A stretch of DNA of 64,000 nucleotides, from positions 1,488,001 to 1,552,000 of the forward strand of contig NC_007426.1 of NCBI RefSeq assembly GCF_000026045.1, read 5' to 3'. Under the pieces are notes generated by a model that had not been told where the DNA came from, made no database searches, and was given only the letters and a program-made list of their open reading frames with translations. A program made the translations under genes and the position numbers. The number at the start of each line of letters is the position of its first letter. Within the stretch, counting starts at the first letter, position 1. This stretch comes from Natronomonas pharaonis DSM 2160 (GTDB lineage Archaea > Halobacteriota > Halobacteria > Halobacteriales > Haloarculaceae). Shown here piece by piece: positions 43,243 through 51,629 of this stretch.

Positions 43243-43273
43243 TGTACATTGACGAACTCATCTGCACATAAGG
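43243..43273 (-). promoter_or_regulatory. trpC promoter region with TGTACA element
   Basis: On the coding strand a TATA-like CTTATGTGC (43265-43273) lies about 29 bases before the trpC ATG. A self-complementary TGTACA (43243-43248) sits between it and the start, where a repressor could act. TGTACA is also the TRP-box core known for TrpY in a methanogen, but one hexamer alone is weak evidence. Confidence 0.35.
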
Positions 43274-43335
43274 GTTGCGCATCGGAGCCGTACGCGATGC
43301 TGCTCGGTGAGAAAAAACGGAAAATGTGAGGAACC

Positions 43336-44304
43336 TCAGACGTCGGGGGCTTCGCCGCCGAACTCCTCGATGAGTTCGGGCACGACCTCGAAGAGGTCGT
43401 CGACGATGCCGTAGTCCGCAATGTCGTAAATCGGCGCGTTCGGGTCCGTGTTAATCGCCACGATGGTGTCCGAACCTTTCATGCCGGCGACGTGCTGGAC
43501 CGCACCGGAGATACCGATGGCGATGTAGACATCCGGCGTGACGACCTTCCCGGACTGGCCGACCTGCCGGTTGGCGGGCAGCCATCCGTTGTCCACAATC
43601 GGTCGCGACGACGAAAGCGTCGCGTCCAGTGCATCCGCCAGCTCTTCGACCAGCGGGAGGTTCTCCTCTTCTTCGATGCCACGACCGACGGAGACGAGCA
43701 CGTCAGCCTCGCTGATGTCGACGTCGCCGCCGCCGACCTCTTCGAAGCCGTTGACCGTCGTTCCGAGCGCGTCCTCGTCGATGTCCGCATCGAACGCCTC
43801 GATAGCCGCGTCACCGTCGGCCTCGGCGGTCGGCCATTCGGCCGGCCGTACCGTCAGCGCATACTGGTCGGCGTCGATGTCGTAGGTCGTCTCGACCTTT
43901 CCACCGTACTGCTCGCGGGTCACCTCGACCGTCTCGTCGCCTTCCAGCCCGATAACGTCGGTGACAAGCGGAATGTCGAGGCTCTGGGCCACGGCAGGCG
44001 CGTAGTCGAGGCCGTTGACCGAGTTCGGCATCAAAAGCGCCGTCGGGTCAAGCTCGTCGTGGAGCTGCTCGATGGCCTGCGTGTAGACGCCGTGGTTGAA
44101 CTCCTCGCCCTCGTCGACAGTGTAGATGGTGTCGACGCCGTCTCGGTTCAGCTCGTCGGCGAAGGCATCGACATCGCCGCCGATGACCGCCAGCGCGAGG
44201 TCGCCGCCGAGCTCGTCGGCGAGTTCGCGGCCTGCTGACACGAGCTCAAGGGAGACATCGCGGAGCTCGCCGCGTCGGTGTTCGGTAATCGCGAGAACCG
44301 TCAT
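43336..44304 (-). CDS. etfA: Electron transfer flavoprotein alpha subunit
   Basis: A 322-residue ETF alpha subunit. The N-terminal alpha/beta domain is followed by the FAD-binding C-terminal domain: '[40 protein letters not shown]', within about residues 207-246, then '[25 protein letters not shown]' and '[19 protein letters not shown]'. Conserved Arg, Ser and His residues there hold FAD. With the beta subunit it carries electrons from acyl-CoA dehydrogenases or similar enzymes. Its ATG overlaps the end of etfB by four bases, so the pair is one operon (beta first). Confidence 0.95.
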   Translation of the reverse strand: MTVLAITEHRRGELRDVSLELVSAGRELADELGGDLALAVIGGDVDAFADELNRDGVDTIYTVDEGEEFNHGVYTQAIEQLHDELDPTALLMPNSVNGLDYAPAVAQSLDIPLVTDVIGLEGDETVEVTREQYGGKVETTYDIDADQYALTVRPAEWPTAEADGDAAIEAFDADIDEDALGTTVNGFEEVGGGDVDISEADVLVSVGRGIEEEENLPLVEELADALDATLSSSRPIVDNGWLPANRQVGQSGKVVTPDVYIAIGISGAVQHVAGMKGSDTIVAINTDPNAPIYDIADYGIVDDLFEVVPELIEEFGGEAPDV

Positions 44305-45095
44305 CCTTCAACCACCCCTTTGTCGCGGAGGAAGGCGGCAAGTTCACCGGCGGTTTGGTCTGCGTCGCCCTCCCAGATGGTGGCGTCGCCTTCGGATTCG
44401 GGCTCGTACATTTCAGTGCGCTCAACGGGCGACTCGACGACATCGGCATCGAGGCCGAGTTCGGAGAGGTCCTGTACGTCGAGGGGTTTGCGCTGGGCCT
44501 GCCGGATGCCGCGGAGGCTAGCGTAGCGCGGCTCGTTGATACCGGTCTGGATGGTGAGGACGGCGGGCAGGTCGACATCGGTCAGCTCCTCGATACCGCC
44601 TTCGAGTTCGCGGTGGACGCTGGCGGTTTCGGCGGCGTCGTCGAGGTCGAGGTCGTTGACGACGGCTCCCCATTCGAAGTCGAGGAGCTCGGCGAGTGCG
44701 ACGCCGGTAGCGCCGTTGGAGTCGTCGCCGGCCTGGACGCCGGAGAGGACGAAGTCGGGGTCTTCGGCTTCGGCGACGGCGGCGATGATTTCGGCCTTGG
44801 CGTCGACATCGAGGAACTGGGTGCCTTCGAGAGCGTCGTCCCATACGCGGATGGCGCGGTCGGCTCCCTTCGCGAGGGCCATCCGGATGGTCTCATCGGC
44901 GCGTTCGGGGCCGATGGTGACAGTGACGACTTCGACGTCGTCGCGCTCCTCGCTTATCTGTACGGCTTCCTCAACGGCGTAGTCGTCCCATTCGTTGAGG
45001 TCGTATTCGAGGGAGCCTTCGTCGATGTCGAGTCCGGAGATATCGAACTCGTCGTCGACTTCGGCCACCTCTTTGACGGTGACGAGTATTTTCAT
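44301..45095 (-). CDS. etfB: Electron transfer flavoprotein beta subunit
   Basis: A 264-residue ETF beta subunit starting MKILVTVKEVAEVDDEF. ATG at 45095 is the conserved family start; a GTG four codons upstream is less likely. 'LNEWDDYAVEEAVQI' (near residue 32), 'KGADRAIRVWDD' (near 70) and 'GVQAGDDSNGATGVALAELL' (near 111-130) are typical, the last being the nucleotide-binding region. It pairs with the alpha subunit whose start overlaps its stop. No ETF-quinone oxidoreductase (fixC) gene adjoins the pair. Confidence 0.95.
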   Translation of the reverse strand: MKILVTVKEVAEVDDEFDISGLDIDEGSLEYDLNEWDDYAVEEAVQISEERDDVEVVTVTIGPERADETIRMALAKGADRAIRVWDDALEGTQFLDVDAKAEIIAAVAEAEDPDFVLSGVQAGDDSNGATGVALAELLDFEWGAVVNDLDLDDAAETASVHRELEGGIEELTDVDLPAVLTIQTGINEPRYASLRGIRQAQRKPLDVQDLSELGLDADVVESPVERTEMYEPESEGDATIWEGDADQTAGELAAFLRDKGVVEG

Positions 45096-45278
45096 GCGGC
45101 TAGTCACCAGAAAGGTCGGACTATCCCGGGTTAAACGTTTCCGAATCGTACGCCGTTTGTCGCGGGTTTATACTCCGGTAAACACTGTTTGACGGCGATA
45201 GAAACCGAAAGAAACACAGACCCGGTTTTTATTGCTGCTATCGGGTCGTGAGGGACTGCAGCCGGGAGTGCTCACAGT

Positions 45279-45794
45279 TCAGAGCGGCATCGGTCCTCGG
45301 CCGCTCTCGCCGGCCGACTGTCGGGCCTGCGAGAGCATCTCCGAGACGGGCTGGCCGTACTCGTATCCGGGTACGATGCCTTCCATGTATGTTCCCTCGA
45401 CGTATTCGGCTATCGCTTTCGTCATGTCGGGGACGTGGTCGGCGTTACCCCATTCAAACCCGAAGACGGCGACCGCATCGCCGGCCTCCTCGAACACTCG
45501 CTGTTCGTCGAGTTCGAGGTCCTGTCTAACCGCCATCGGCGCGTCTTCGAGCCGTCGGTCGTAGGTATCGAACCAGCCGTCCTCGACCGCCGGGCCGACG
45601 ACTTCCTCAGTCGCCGACGACAGCATCGGTGCACGGACTTCGACAGTATATGAAAGCGCCCAATCGTCCGTTTCTTCGGCGGTGACACGGCCGTCGAACG
45701 TCGTCGTCGTCACGGTGAACCACTCGCCGTCGCGCTCGAAGGCATCGTGCCGCTCGAAGGCTCGAACCGCCTTCTCGGGGAGTTCGTCGCTCAT
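45279..45794 (-). CDS. Conserved haloarchaeal protein (DUF5813-like)
   Basis: A 171-residue acidic protein starting MSDELPEKAVRAFERHDAF; an ATG two codons upstream is an alternative. A beta-rich first half ('FTVTTTTFDGRVTAEE', 'LSYTVEVRAPML') is followed by a helical part with a conserved-looking 'GFEWGNADHVPDMTKAIAEYVEGTYMEGIVPGYEYG' region near 110-150. I recognise it as a haloarchaea-only family, probably DUF5813, of unknown function. There is no signal or membrane helix. The 183-bp gap to etfB holds no gene. Confidence 0.7.
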   Translation of the reverse strand: MSDELPEKAVRAFERHDAFERDGEWFTVTTTTFDGRVTAEETDDWALSYTVEVRAPMLSSATEEVVGPAVEDGWFDTYDRRLEDAPMAVRQDLELDEQRVFEEAGDAVAVFGFEWGNADHVPDMTKAIAEYVEGTYMEGIVPGYEYGQPVSEMLSQARQSAGESGRGPMPL

Positions 45795-45906
45795 CGGCAT
45801 ATGGTACGCGAGCAACCCTCAAAAGGGCGTCGCGAAGGGCAAGCGGTACCGCGGAGAACATATTCGCACGAGTCTTTATTGATTCTGACCACGGGCGTAG
45901 AACCGA

Positions 45907-46221
45907 ATGATTGGCGCGAAGCGCTTCGGCAAGAAGCTCGCAGCAGGATACGGTACCGACATCGACCTCGGCCCGGAGCCGAGCAAAGCGGAGATACGGG
46001 ACGCTGTCAAACAGCTCAAACGTGAAGAAGGGCTCTGTGGGCGGCGTATCGGCGAACAGCGACTCGGTCCGTACTTTATTTCGGGCGACGACTACGGGCA
46101 GCGAGAACTCGACTTACTGGATGAGGCAATCGAAACCGAGTATGCGGGTTCCGACCTCTGCATCCAAACCCGGCGGTCCGAATGTAGCCGCCTCCGCGGT
46201 GGTTGTAAGGGCAACCAGTAA
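45907..46221 (+). CDS. Small Cys-containing protein of unknown function
   Basis: A 104-residue mildly basic protein, unlike the acidic norm of the window. Four Cys occur: one near residue 44 and three in the C-terminal 'CIQTRRSECSRLRGGC' (about 84-99), which could bind metal. The N-terminal half has a helical 'SKAEIRDAVKQLKREEGL'. A TTTATTG element about 30 bases before the ATG supports a leaderless gene. I do not recognise a family. It ends just upstream of the convergent tRNA-Leu gene. Confidence 0.6.
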   Translation: MIGAKRFGKKLAAGYGTDIDLGPEPSKAEIRDAVKQLKREEGLCGRRIGEQRLGPYFISGDDYGQRELDLLDEAIETEYAGSDLCIQTRRSECSRLRGGCKGNQ

Positions 46222-46258
46222 CGCCTGAGTGAAATCGGATGCCGCTTGCGCACACGCA

Positions 46259-46343
46259 TGCGAGGGGAGGGATTCGAACCCACGGACCTCTACAGGAGCG
46301 GATCTTAAGTCCGCCGCCTTTGTCCAGACTCGGCCACCCTCGC
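46259..46343 (-). tRNA. tRNA-Leu (anticodon UAA)
   Basis: An 85-nt class II tRNA on the minus strand. Acceptor GCGAGGG pairs with CCCTCGC (46337-46343 with 46260-46266), discriminator A at 46259. The anticodon stem is GCGGA/TCCGC, with loop CTTAAGA giving anticodon TAA. A long variable arm and a GGTTCGAATCC T loop are present. No intron and no encoded CCA. A TTAATC element about 28 bases upstream may be its TATA box; a GCGGTT/AACCGC hairpin (46344-46361) lies between. Confidence 0.96.
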
Positions 46344-46405
46344 GCGGTTGAAACTAACCGCGTGGGGGATTAAGAGTCCACGGTTCGGCGCGGAGCGGCC
46401 GAAGC

Positions 46406-46741
46406 TCACCAATCGACGCTCAGCGTGCCGTCGCCCTTCGGGTCGGGGGCGAGTTCCTCGTCGGTCCGTCGGTCGACGACGTGGATGACGCCACGGTCCT
46501 TTTTTGCCGGGCAGGCTTCGGCCGCTTCGATGTTGTGTTCCAGGTCGGACTCGTCGAAAAAGTACACGTCGGGCTTTGCGATGCCGGTGTCGATGTCCAT
46601 CTCCCAGTTGGCCGACACCTCCGCGCACTTGCCGGCCGCGATGCATTTGTTGGCCTCGAAGATGATCTTGTATGGGGCCGCTTCGACTGGCGGCGCGTCC
46701 CCTTCGCCGATGTCGCTTGGGTCGACAGGTTCGTCGGGCAT
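46406..46741 (-). CDS. Small ferredoxin (3Fe-4S/4Fe-4S type)
   Basis: A 111-residue acidic ferredoxin. Cluster Cys residues are in 'NKCIAAGKCAEV' (about residues 32-43) and 'EACPAKK' (near 76). The spacing Cys-x5-Cys ... Cys-Pro resembles single-cluster bacterial-type ferredoxins of the 3Fe-4S/4Fe-4S group, with one Cys position changed. The N-terminal 20 residues are an acidic extension and the end carries a VVDRRTDEEL strand segment. It should serve as a cytoplasmic electron carrier; the redox partner is not evident from neighbours. Confidence 0.85.
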   Translation of the reverse strand: MPDEPVDPSDIGEGDAPPVEAAPYKIIFEANKCIAAGKCAEVSANWEMDIDTGIAKPDVYFFDESDLEHNIEAAEACPAKKDRGVIHVVDRRTDEELAPDPKGDGTLSVDW

Positions 46742-46894
46742 ACCTACACTCGGTCGGCACCGGGTTTGGGTGTAACGGAAGTTCCCGCTGCTTGCCTTGG
46801 TGCGGCCGCTGCGTGCTCGGACCTATTGTCAGCTGAATCAGTCGGACGACCGAACGACGACGTTATATCGCAACGCCTGAAAGCGCAGGTAACG

Positions 46895-48079
46895 ATGACC
46901 GACACAGGGGAGCGCGACGGCAGCCGGGCCGTCCGCAGCGTCCGCTGGCTTGGAAGCAGGCTCCCATTTCTGCTCACCGCTATCGTCGCCGTGCTCTCTG
47001 TCGTTACGGGCATCGTAAATATCGGTGCGACGGGTGTCTCGGGCCCCTTTGCGGCCTACATTCCGGAGGCGATGGCTCGAACGGCTGGCTTTACTGGTGC
47101 ACTGACCGGGTTTTTGATGCTCCTCAGCGCGTACGGGCTCCGCCGGTGCTATCGCATCGCGTGGTACTCGACGCTGGTGTTGCTACCGATAACGGCCCTG
47201 CAGGGGCTGGCTCAGTCGAGCGTCGTCTCCTATCCCCTAGTGGGACTTTCGGCCATCTCGCTTCCGGTCGTTCTACTCAACTACAGCTACTTCGACCGCG
47301 CTGCGAACCTCACAACAACCCAGTTGGCATCGCTCGCGGCCGTAGTTTTTGTACAGGTCTACGGGACCATCGGAGCCTATGCGCTTCAAGACGAGTTCGA
47401 AGGCATCAATACGATACTTGATGCGTTCTACTTTACGCTTGTCACTGCTTCAACGGTCGGCTACGGCGACATCACTGCAACGACACAGTTCGGCCGGCTC
47501 TTTTCGATGTCAGTGCTCTTGACCGGCGTGTCAAGCTTCGGTGTCGCCGTCGGTACACTCCTTGGACCGCTCATCGAAGCCCGTCTTGCAACCGCACTCG
47601 GAAACATGAGCGACAAACAACTCGATTTGCTCGATGACCATTTCATCGTCATCGGCTACGGCGACCTGACAGAACCGATTCTCGAAAGCCTCGGTACCGC
47701 TTCGGCGGTCGTTGTCGTTCCCGACCCAGAGGATGCAAAGCGGCTTCGCGACCGCGACTACGAAGTCATCACGGCCGACCCGAGCGACGAGGACCCGTTA
47801 CAGCGAGTCCACATCGAGCGTGCAAAGGGGCTCATCGCCGCCACAAACGACGATGCGCAGGACGCGATGACTGTCTTGACCGCACGGGAGTTGAACCCCG
47901 AGCTCCGAATCGTCGCGGCCGCGACCGATAGAGAAAACGTCCGTAAGCTCCGGCGGGCAGGAGCAGACACGGTGTTGAGCCCATCTGTCCTCGGCGGCCG
48001 GTTGCTCGTTGAGTCGGCGTTCGGCAACGACGACCCCGAACAGGTGCTCAACGAACTGCTCGGTGTCGGAAAAGACTGA
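46895..48079 (+). CDS. Potassium channel with RCK/TrkA-N domain
   Basis: A 394-residue membrane channel. Four or more hydrophobic segments occupy the first 210 residues, ending in a pore with selectivity filter TVGYGDI (about residues 188-194). A cytoplasmic RCK domain follows: Rossmann-type 'FIVIGYGDLTEPILESL' (about 250-266), an acidic end of strand 2 (VVVPDPED) and 'GLIAATNDDAQDAMTVLTAREL' (about 311-332). ATG at 46895 is preferred to the long upstream open frame, which overlaps the ferredoxin gene; a TATA-like GTTATATC is about 30 bases ahead. It should regulate K+ flux, important in a salt-in organism. Confidence 0.9.
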   Translation: MTDTGERDGSRAVRSVRWLGSRLPFLLTAIVAVLSVVTGIVNIGATGVSGPFAAYIPEAMARTAGFTGALTGFLMLLSAYGLRRCYRIAWYSTLVLLPITALQGLAQSSVVSYPLVGLSAISLPVVLLNYSYFDRAANLTTTQLASLAAVVFVQVYGTIGAYALQDEFEGINTILDAFYFTLVTASTVGYGDITATTQFGRLFSMSVLLTGVSSFGVAVGTLLGPLIEARLATALGNMSDKQLDLLDDHFIVIGYGDLTEPILESLGTASAVVVVPDPEDAKRLRDRDYEVITADPSDEDPLQRVHIERAKGLIAATNDDAQDAMTVLTARELNPELRIVAAATDRENVRKLRRAGADTVLSPSVLGGRLLVESAFGNDDPEQVLNELLGVGKD

Positions 48080-48082
48080 CAG

Positions 48083-48808
48083 CTAGAGCTTGGTCGTCGC
48101 CTCAAGCGCGATGCGGATGGCGCGGCCGACGTTGTCCTTGGCTTTCTCCGGGAGTTCCTCGTCGTCGGTTTCGCCTTTCTGGGTCCCTTCGATGAGGTTC
48201 CCGTCGACAGTACAGATAGCGCCGGCGCTGAGCCCGTTCCGGCGTGCGAGTGTAAACAGCGCGGCGGCCTCCATCTCGACACAGAGCAGTCCTGCCGCCT
48301 CCCACTCAGCGACGTAGGTCTCCGTCTCAGCGTAGAATGCGTCGTCGGTGGCGATAGGGCCGACGTGGACAGGTGCATCGCGCGCCTCGGCCGCGTCGAC
48401 CAGCGAGTCGAGCACTTCGTAGTCAGGAACAGCCGGCACCGCCGTCGACTCGTATCGCTTCGTGGTTCCTTCGTCTTTGGCCGCCCCCGTCGCGACAACC
48501 ATATCCCCGATTTCGATGTCCGACTGGAGCGCGCCCGTCGTTCCGACGCGGATGAACGTCTCGACGCCGACCGCGGCGAGTTCTTCGGCGGCGATTGCGG
48601 CTGACGGCGACCCGATGCCGGTCGAGCAAATAGTCAACTCACGACCCTCGTAGGTGGCGTTTACGACCTTGTACTCTCGGTTCTCCGCGACGACTTCGCT
48701 GTCGTCGCAGTGGTCGGCGATACGGTCGACCCGCCCGGGGTCGCCGGGAACGAGTGCGATGTCTGCGAGTTCGCCCGATTCGACGAGGAGATGCGGCTGC
48801 TTTGCCAT
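48083..48808 (-). CDS. Nucleoside phosphorylase (uridine/purine phosphorylase family)
   Basis: A 241-residue phosphorylase starting MAKQPHLL; nine codons of open frame upstream are rejected. 'IALVPGDPGRVDRIADH' (residues 18-34) is the phosphate-binding start of the Udp/DeoD family. 'STGIGSPSAAIAAEELAAVG' (about 62-81), 'RVGTTGALQ' (about 87-95) and 'CVEMEAAALFTLARRN' (about 175-190) complete the active site. It splits nucleosides into base and (deoxy)ribose-1-phosphate. It is last in a leftward operon with a HAD phosphatase and a PfkB kinase, which suggests ribose-1-phosphate is processed further. Confidence 0.9.
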   Translation of the reverse strand: MAKQPHLLVESGELADIALVPGDPGRVDRIADHCDDSEVVAENREYKVVNATYEGRELTICSTGIGSPSAAIAAEELAAVGVETFIRVGTTGALQSDIEIGDMVVATGAAKDEGTTKRYESTAVPAVPDYEVLDSLVDAAEARDAPVHVGPIATDDAFYAETETYVAEWEAAGLLCVEMEAAALFTLARRNGLSAGAICTVDGNLIEGTQKGETDDEELPEKAKDNVGRAIRIALEATTKL

Positions 48809-48831
48809 ACTGGTACCGACGACCAGCGCCG

Positions 48832-49488
48832 TCAAAAGTCGGTCGGCTCGACGGCATCGAGCCGCCGCGGTAGCGCCGGCAGGTGGGCGGGGCTCGAAAG
48901 GCAGATGTCAGCTTCAGCCGCGTCGCCGTCACCGACGTAGACTGTCCGGTAGCCGCGCTCGGCTGCGGGCCGGATGTCGTACTCAACGCTGTCGCCGACC
49001 ATAACGTAGTCACCGGCCGGCAGCGCTGCAGTGATGGCGTCGAACGGGGCGTTGTCGGGCTTGAACGCCTCCACGTCGTCGGCGCAGACGACCGCGTCGA
49101 CGTGCGGTTCCAGTCCGGTCTCGGCGAGTTTCCGGCGCTGTACGGGACCGTAGCCGTTCGTGACGATGCCAACCGACGACAACGAGGCCAGCAGGTCACC
49201 GACACCGTCGGGAACGGTCGTCGCAGCCAGTTCGGCCTCGATGTGTGCCTCGGCGAGCCGCTCCGGGTCGACATCGAGGCCAGCGTCCCGGGCCGCCCGT
49301 GCGGCGCCGAGGTAGGGGCTCTCATCGAAGGCACAGAACGTCTCAACGTACCCGGTTCTGATGATATCGGCGGCGTCGTCGGGCGGCTCGACACCCACCG
49401 CCTCGCAGGCATTCCGGAAGATGCCCGGGATGTCCGGCTCGTAGGTGACGAGCGTCCGGTCAAAGTCGAAGAGATAGCCGACGGTCAC
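48832..49488 (-). CDS. HAD-superfamily phosphatase
   Basis: A 218-residue HAD hydrolase. Motif I DFDRTLV (about residues 8-14; DxDxT), motif II 'SVGIVTNGYG' (about 105-114), motif III Lys in 'VEAFKPDNAPFDAI' (about 139-152) and motif IV 'VMVGDSVEYDIRPA' (about 160-173) are all present, with a helical cap after motif I. It should remove phosphate from a small metabolite. Placed 23 bp before the nucleoside phosphorylase and 43 bp after the PfkB gene, it may be the ribulose-bisphosphate phosphatase of the haloarchaeal pentose-bisphosphate route; that is inferred from context only. Confidence 0.88.
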   Translation of the reverse strand: MTVGYLFDFDRTLVTYEPDIPGIFRNACEAVGVEPPDDAADIIRTGYVETFCAFDESPYLGAARAARDAGLDVDPERLAEAHIEAELAATTVPDGVGDLLASLSSVGIVTNGYGPVQRRKLAETGLEPHVDAVVCADDVEAFKPDNAPFDAITAALPAGDYVMVGDSVEYDIRPAAERGYRTVYVGDGDAAEADICLSSPAHLPALPRRLDAVEPTDF

Positions 49489-49531
49489 GCTTGCTGCTAG
49501 GAGAGCACGCAGATATACCGTTTATGCCGCG

Positions 49532-50392
49532 CTATCGGGGCTGGTCTTTCCGGAGGTCGTTGATGCGGTCCCACGAGAGGTCGATGTCGACACCGCGAGT
49601 GCCTGCCGCGAGCGCACCGGCGGCGTTGGCGACCGAAAGCGCCCGCTCTGGGTCAGTATCCTCGAACCACGCTGCGAGAAAGCCCGCGGCGAACGCATCG
49701 CCCGCACCGGTCGTATCCCGAACCGTTTCGATGTCGAATCCGGGGTGGGATATCTCCGCACCCTCTGGCCCGGCACAGACGGCTCCGTCGCCGCCGAGTT
49801 TGGTGATTCGCCACGGCACCGCGATATCGACGGCGGCGGCCTCCCGCCGGTTGACAAAGAGCAGGTCAGTCCGACGGAGTGTTGTGCTGTAGTCGCGGCT
49901 ATCGACGCGGCGTCCGGGGTCGAAGCTCACCAGAACGTCGTGGTCGACGGCCCGCTCTGCCAGTTCGGCCGCAGTCTGTGGGTCCTGTCCGGTCAGATGC
50001 AGCATGTCGGCGTCGACAAGTGCTTTGGAGGGGAGGTCGTCGGCCTCGAACGCCTCGTTTGCCCCCCCGCTTTCGAGCATCGCAACCTCGCCGTCGTCGT
50101 CTGTGAACACATACTTCGCTGTCGTTTCGGCATCCTCGACAGTCCGGACGTACTGTCGAACGTCCGCCCGTTCGAGCCGCCCACGAGCGCTATTGCCCCG
50201 GTCGTCGTCGCCGACGCTGCCAAGCATCGCCGGCGCACAGCCGAGCGACGACAGCCCGACGGCGACGTTAGCGGCACTGCCACCGCCCGATTCGGTCCGG
50301 TCTTTGATTCGCCCCTCGCTGTCGGGGGCCGGCAGCCGGTCGACCCGAAGCCGGATGTCCCAGTTGAGATGGCCCGCACAGACGACGCGCAT
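49532..50392 (-). CDS. PfkB-family sugar kinase, possible ribose-1-phosphate kinase
   Basis: A 286-residue ribokinase-like protein. 'GHLNWDIRLRVDRLPAPDSEG' (about residues 7-27) and 'GGGSAANVAVGLSSLG' (about 36-51) are the sugar-binding N-terminal signature. 'DTTGAGDAFAAGFLA' (about 225-239) is the PfkB signature 2 with catalytic Asp and anion hole. It phosphorylates a sugar or sugar phosphate with ATP. Being first in an operon with HAD phosphatase and nucleoside phosphorylase genes, ribose-1-phosphate is a sensible substrate, giving ribose-1,5-bisphosphate. The isomerase for that product lies at 57585-58589. Confidence 0.88.
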   Translation of the reverse strand: MRVVCAGHLNWDIRLRVDRLPAPDSEGRIKDRTESGGGSAANVAVGLSSLGCAPAMLGSVGDDDRGNSARGRLERADVRQYVRTVEDAETTAKYVFTDDDGEVAMLESGGANEAFEADDLPSKALVDADMLHLTGQDPQTAAELAERAVDHDVLVSFDPGRRVDSRDYSTTLRRTDLLFVNRREAAAVDIAVPWRITKLGGDGAVCAGPEGAEISHPGFDIETVRDTTGAGDAFAAGFLAAWFEDTDPERALSVANAAGALAAGTRGVDIDLSWDRINDLRKDQPR

Positions 50393-50540
50393 GCCGTCGG
50401 CTCCGTCGGCGATACATAAGAAACGCTCGTCGGGCAGACAGCAGTAGCTACGAGTCGGTGCTCGGTCGGCTGACCAAGAAAGACGCCAAAAAAACGGCGG
50501 TCGTCAGCGGACGGTGATGGACACGGTAGACGGCGGCAGC

Positions 50541-51428
50541 TTATTCGGCGTCGCCGGTCTCGATGGGGGCACGGATGGTGTTGCCCCACTCGGTCCACGA
50601 GCCGTCGTAGTTCTGGACGTCATCGAAGCCCAGCAGTTCGGCGAGAACGTACCACTCGATGGACGACCGCTCGCCGACACGGCAGTAGGTGATGACCGAC
50701 TGGTCTTCGGTGATGCCGACATCCTCGTAGAGTTCACGGAGTTCGTCCGGGCCTTTGAACGTTCCATCATCGTCGAGCACTGACGTGGTGGGGACGCTCT
50801 TTGCGCCGGGGATATGGCCGCCACGCTGGGCAGTCTCCTGTAGTCCTTCGGGAGCGATGACTTCGCCGGTGAACTCCTCCGGCGAGCGGACATCAACGAG
50901 CGGAATGCCGGAGTCGATGGCCTGCTCAACGTCGCTCTTGTAGGCGCGAATGCTCTCGTAGGGGCCGGAGGCTTCGTATTCTTGGGCGGCGAACGCCTGC
51001 TCGTCGGCAGTTAGTGGATAGTCGTTTTCGACCCAGTAGGGCTTTCCACCGTCGATGATGCGGACGTCATCGTGACCGAAGTACCGGTACTGCCAGTAGG
51101 CAAACAGCGCAAACCAGTTGGGAACGCGGCCGCCACCGTAGAGAACGATAGTCGATTCCTCGGTGATACCAGCCTCGGCGTTTAGCTCCTCGAAGGCGTC
51201 CTTGTCGAGGATGTCGCGGGTCGTCTCGTCGCTGAGGTCGTCGTCCCAGTCGAAGAATATCGCACCCGGGATGTGGCCCTCCTCGTAGGGGGTGTACTCC
51301 GAGTCGGCGGTCACCGTCGGATTGTTCACTTCGAGAAGACGATACTCGGGGTCGTCAGATTGGAAGTCCTCAAGGTGCTCTTCTACCCAGTCGGCCGAAA
51401 CGAGCGTCGGTGAATCGTGTTCCGTCAT
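50541..51428 (-). CDS. Thiosulfate/3-mercaptopyruvate sulfurtransferase, two rhodanese domains
   Basis: A 295-residue tandem rhodanese. The first domain is inactive-type, and the second carries the active Cys in 'SVITYCRVGERSS' (Cys near residue 244). 'GHIPGAIFFDWDDDLSD' (about 49-65) and 'GHIPGAKSVP' (near 203) are the matching loop motifs of each half. It moves sulfane sulfur from thiosulfate or mercaptopyruvate to an acceptor in the cytoplasm. The ATG at 51428 starts MTEHDSPTL and lies 27 bases from the centre of a strong TATA box, as for a leaderless mRNA; the upstream in-frame ATG would lie before the transcription start. Confidence 0.93.
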   Translation of the reverse strand: MTEHDSPTLVSADWVEEHLEDFQSDDPEYRLLEVNNPTVTADSEYTPYEEGHIPGAIFFDWDDDLSDETTRDILDKDAFEELNAEAGITEESTIVLYGGGRVPNWFALFAYWQYRYFGHDDVRIIDGGKPYWVENDYPLTADEQAFAAQEYEASGPYESIRAYKSDVEQAIDSGIPLVDVRSPEEFTGEVIAPEGLQETAQRGGHIPGAKSVPTTSVLDDDGTFKGPDELRELYEDVGITEDQSVITYCRVGERSSIEWYVLAELLGFDDVQNYDGSWTEWGNTIRAPIETGDAE

Positions 51429-51450
51429 GCATCCCATCATATGGTCGGGG

Positions 51451-51460
51451 TATATAAACC
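51451..51460 (-). promoter_or_regulatory. TATA box of the sulfurtransferase gene
   Basis: GGTTTATATA on the minus strand is centred 27 bases from the ATG at 51428. It decides the start of that gene, because transcription would begin at or next to that ATG. Confidence 0.7.
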
Positions 51461-51629
51461 GGTACTCGTAACGGGGAGTTTGGCAGTCGTCGATGACGGG
51501 GCAGAAGGGCCGGCTGCTATCCCGTAAGCGGCCGGCTACACGGCCTGTCCGAACGGAGCTGGGTCTCCTGTTCCGTCCCTGAAAGGAGCATACGTTTCTG
51601 GTATATCTGTCGAAAAAACAGGCGAGCGG

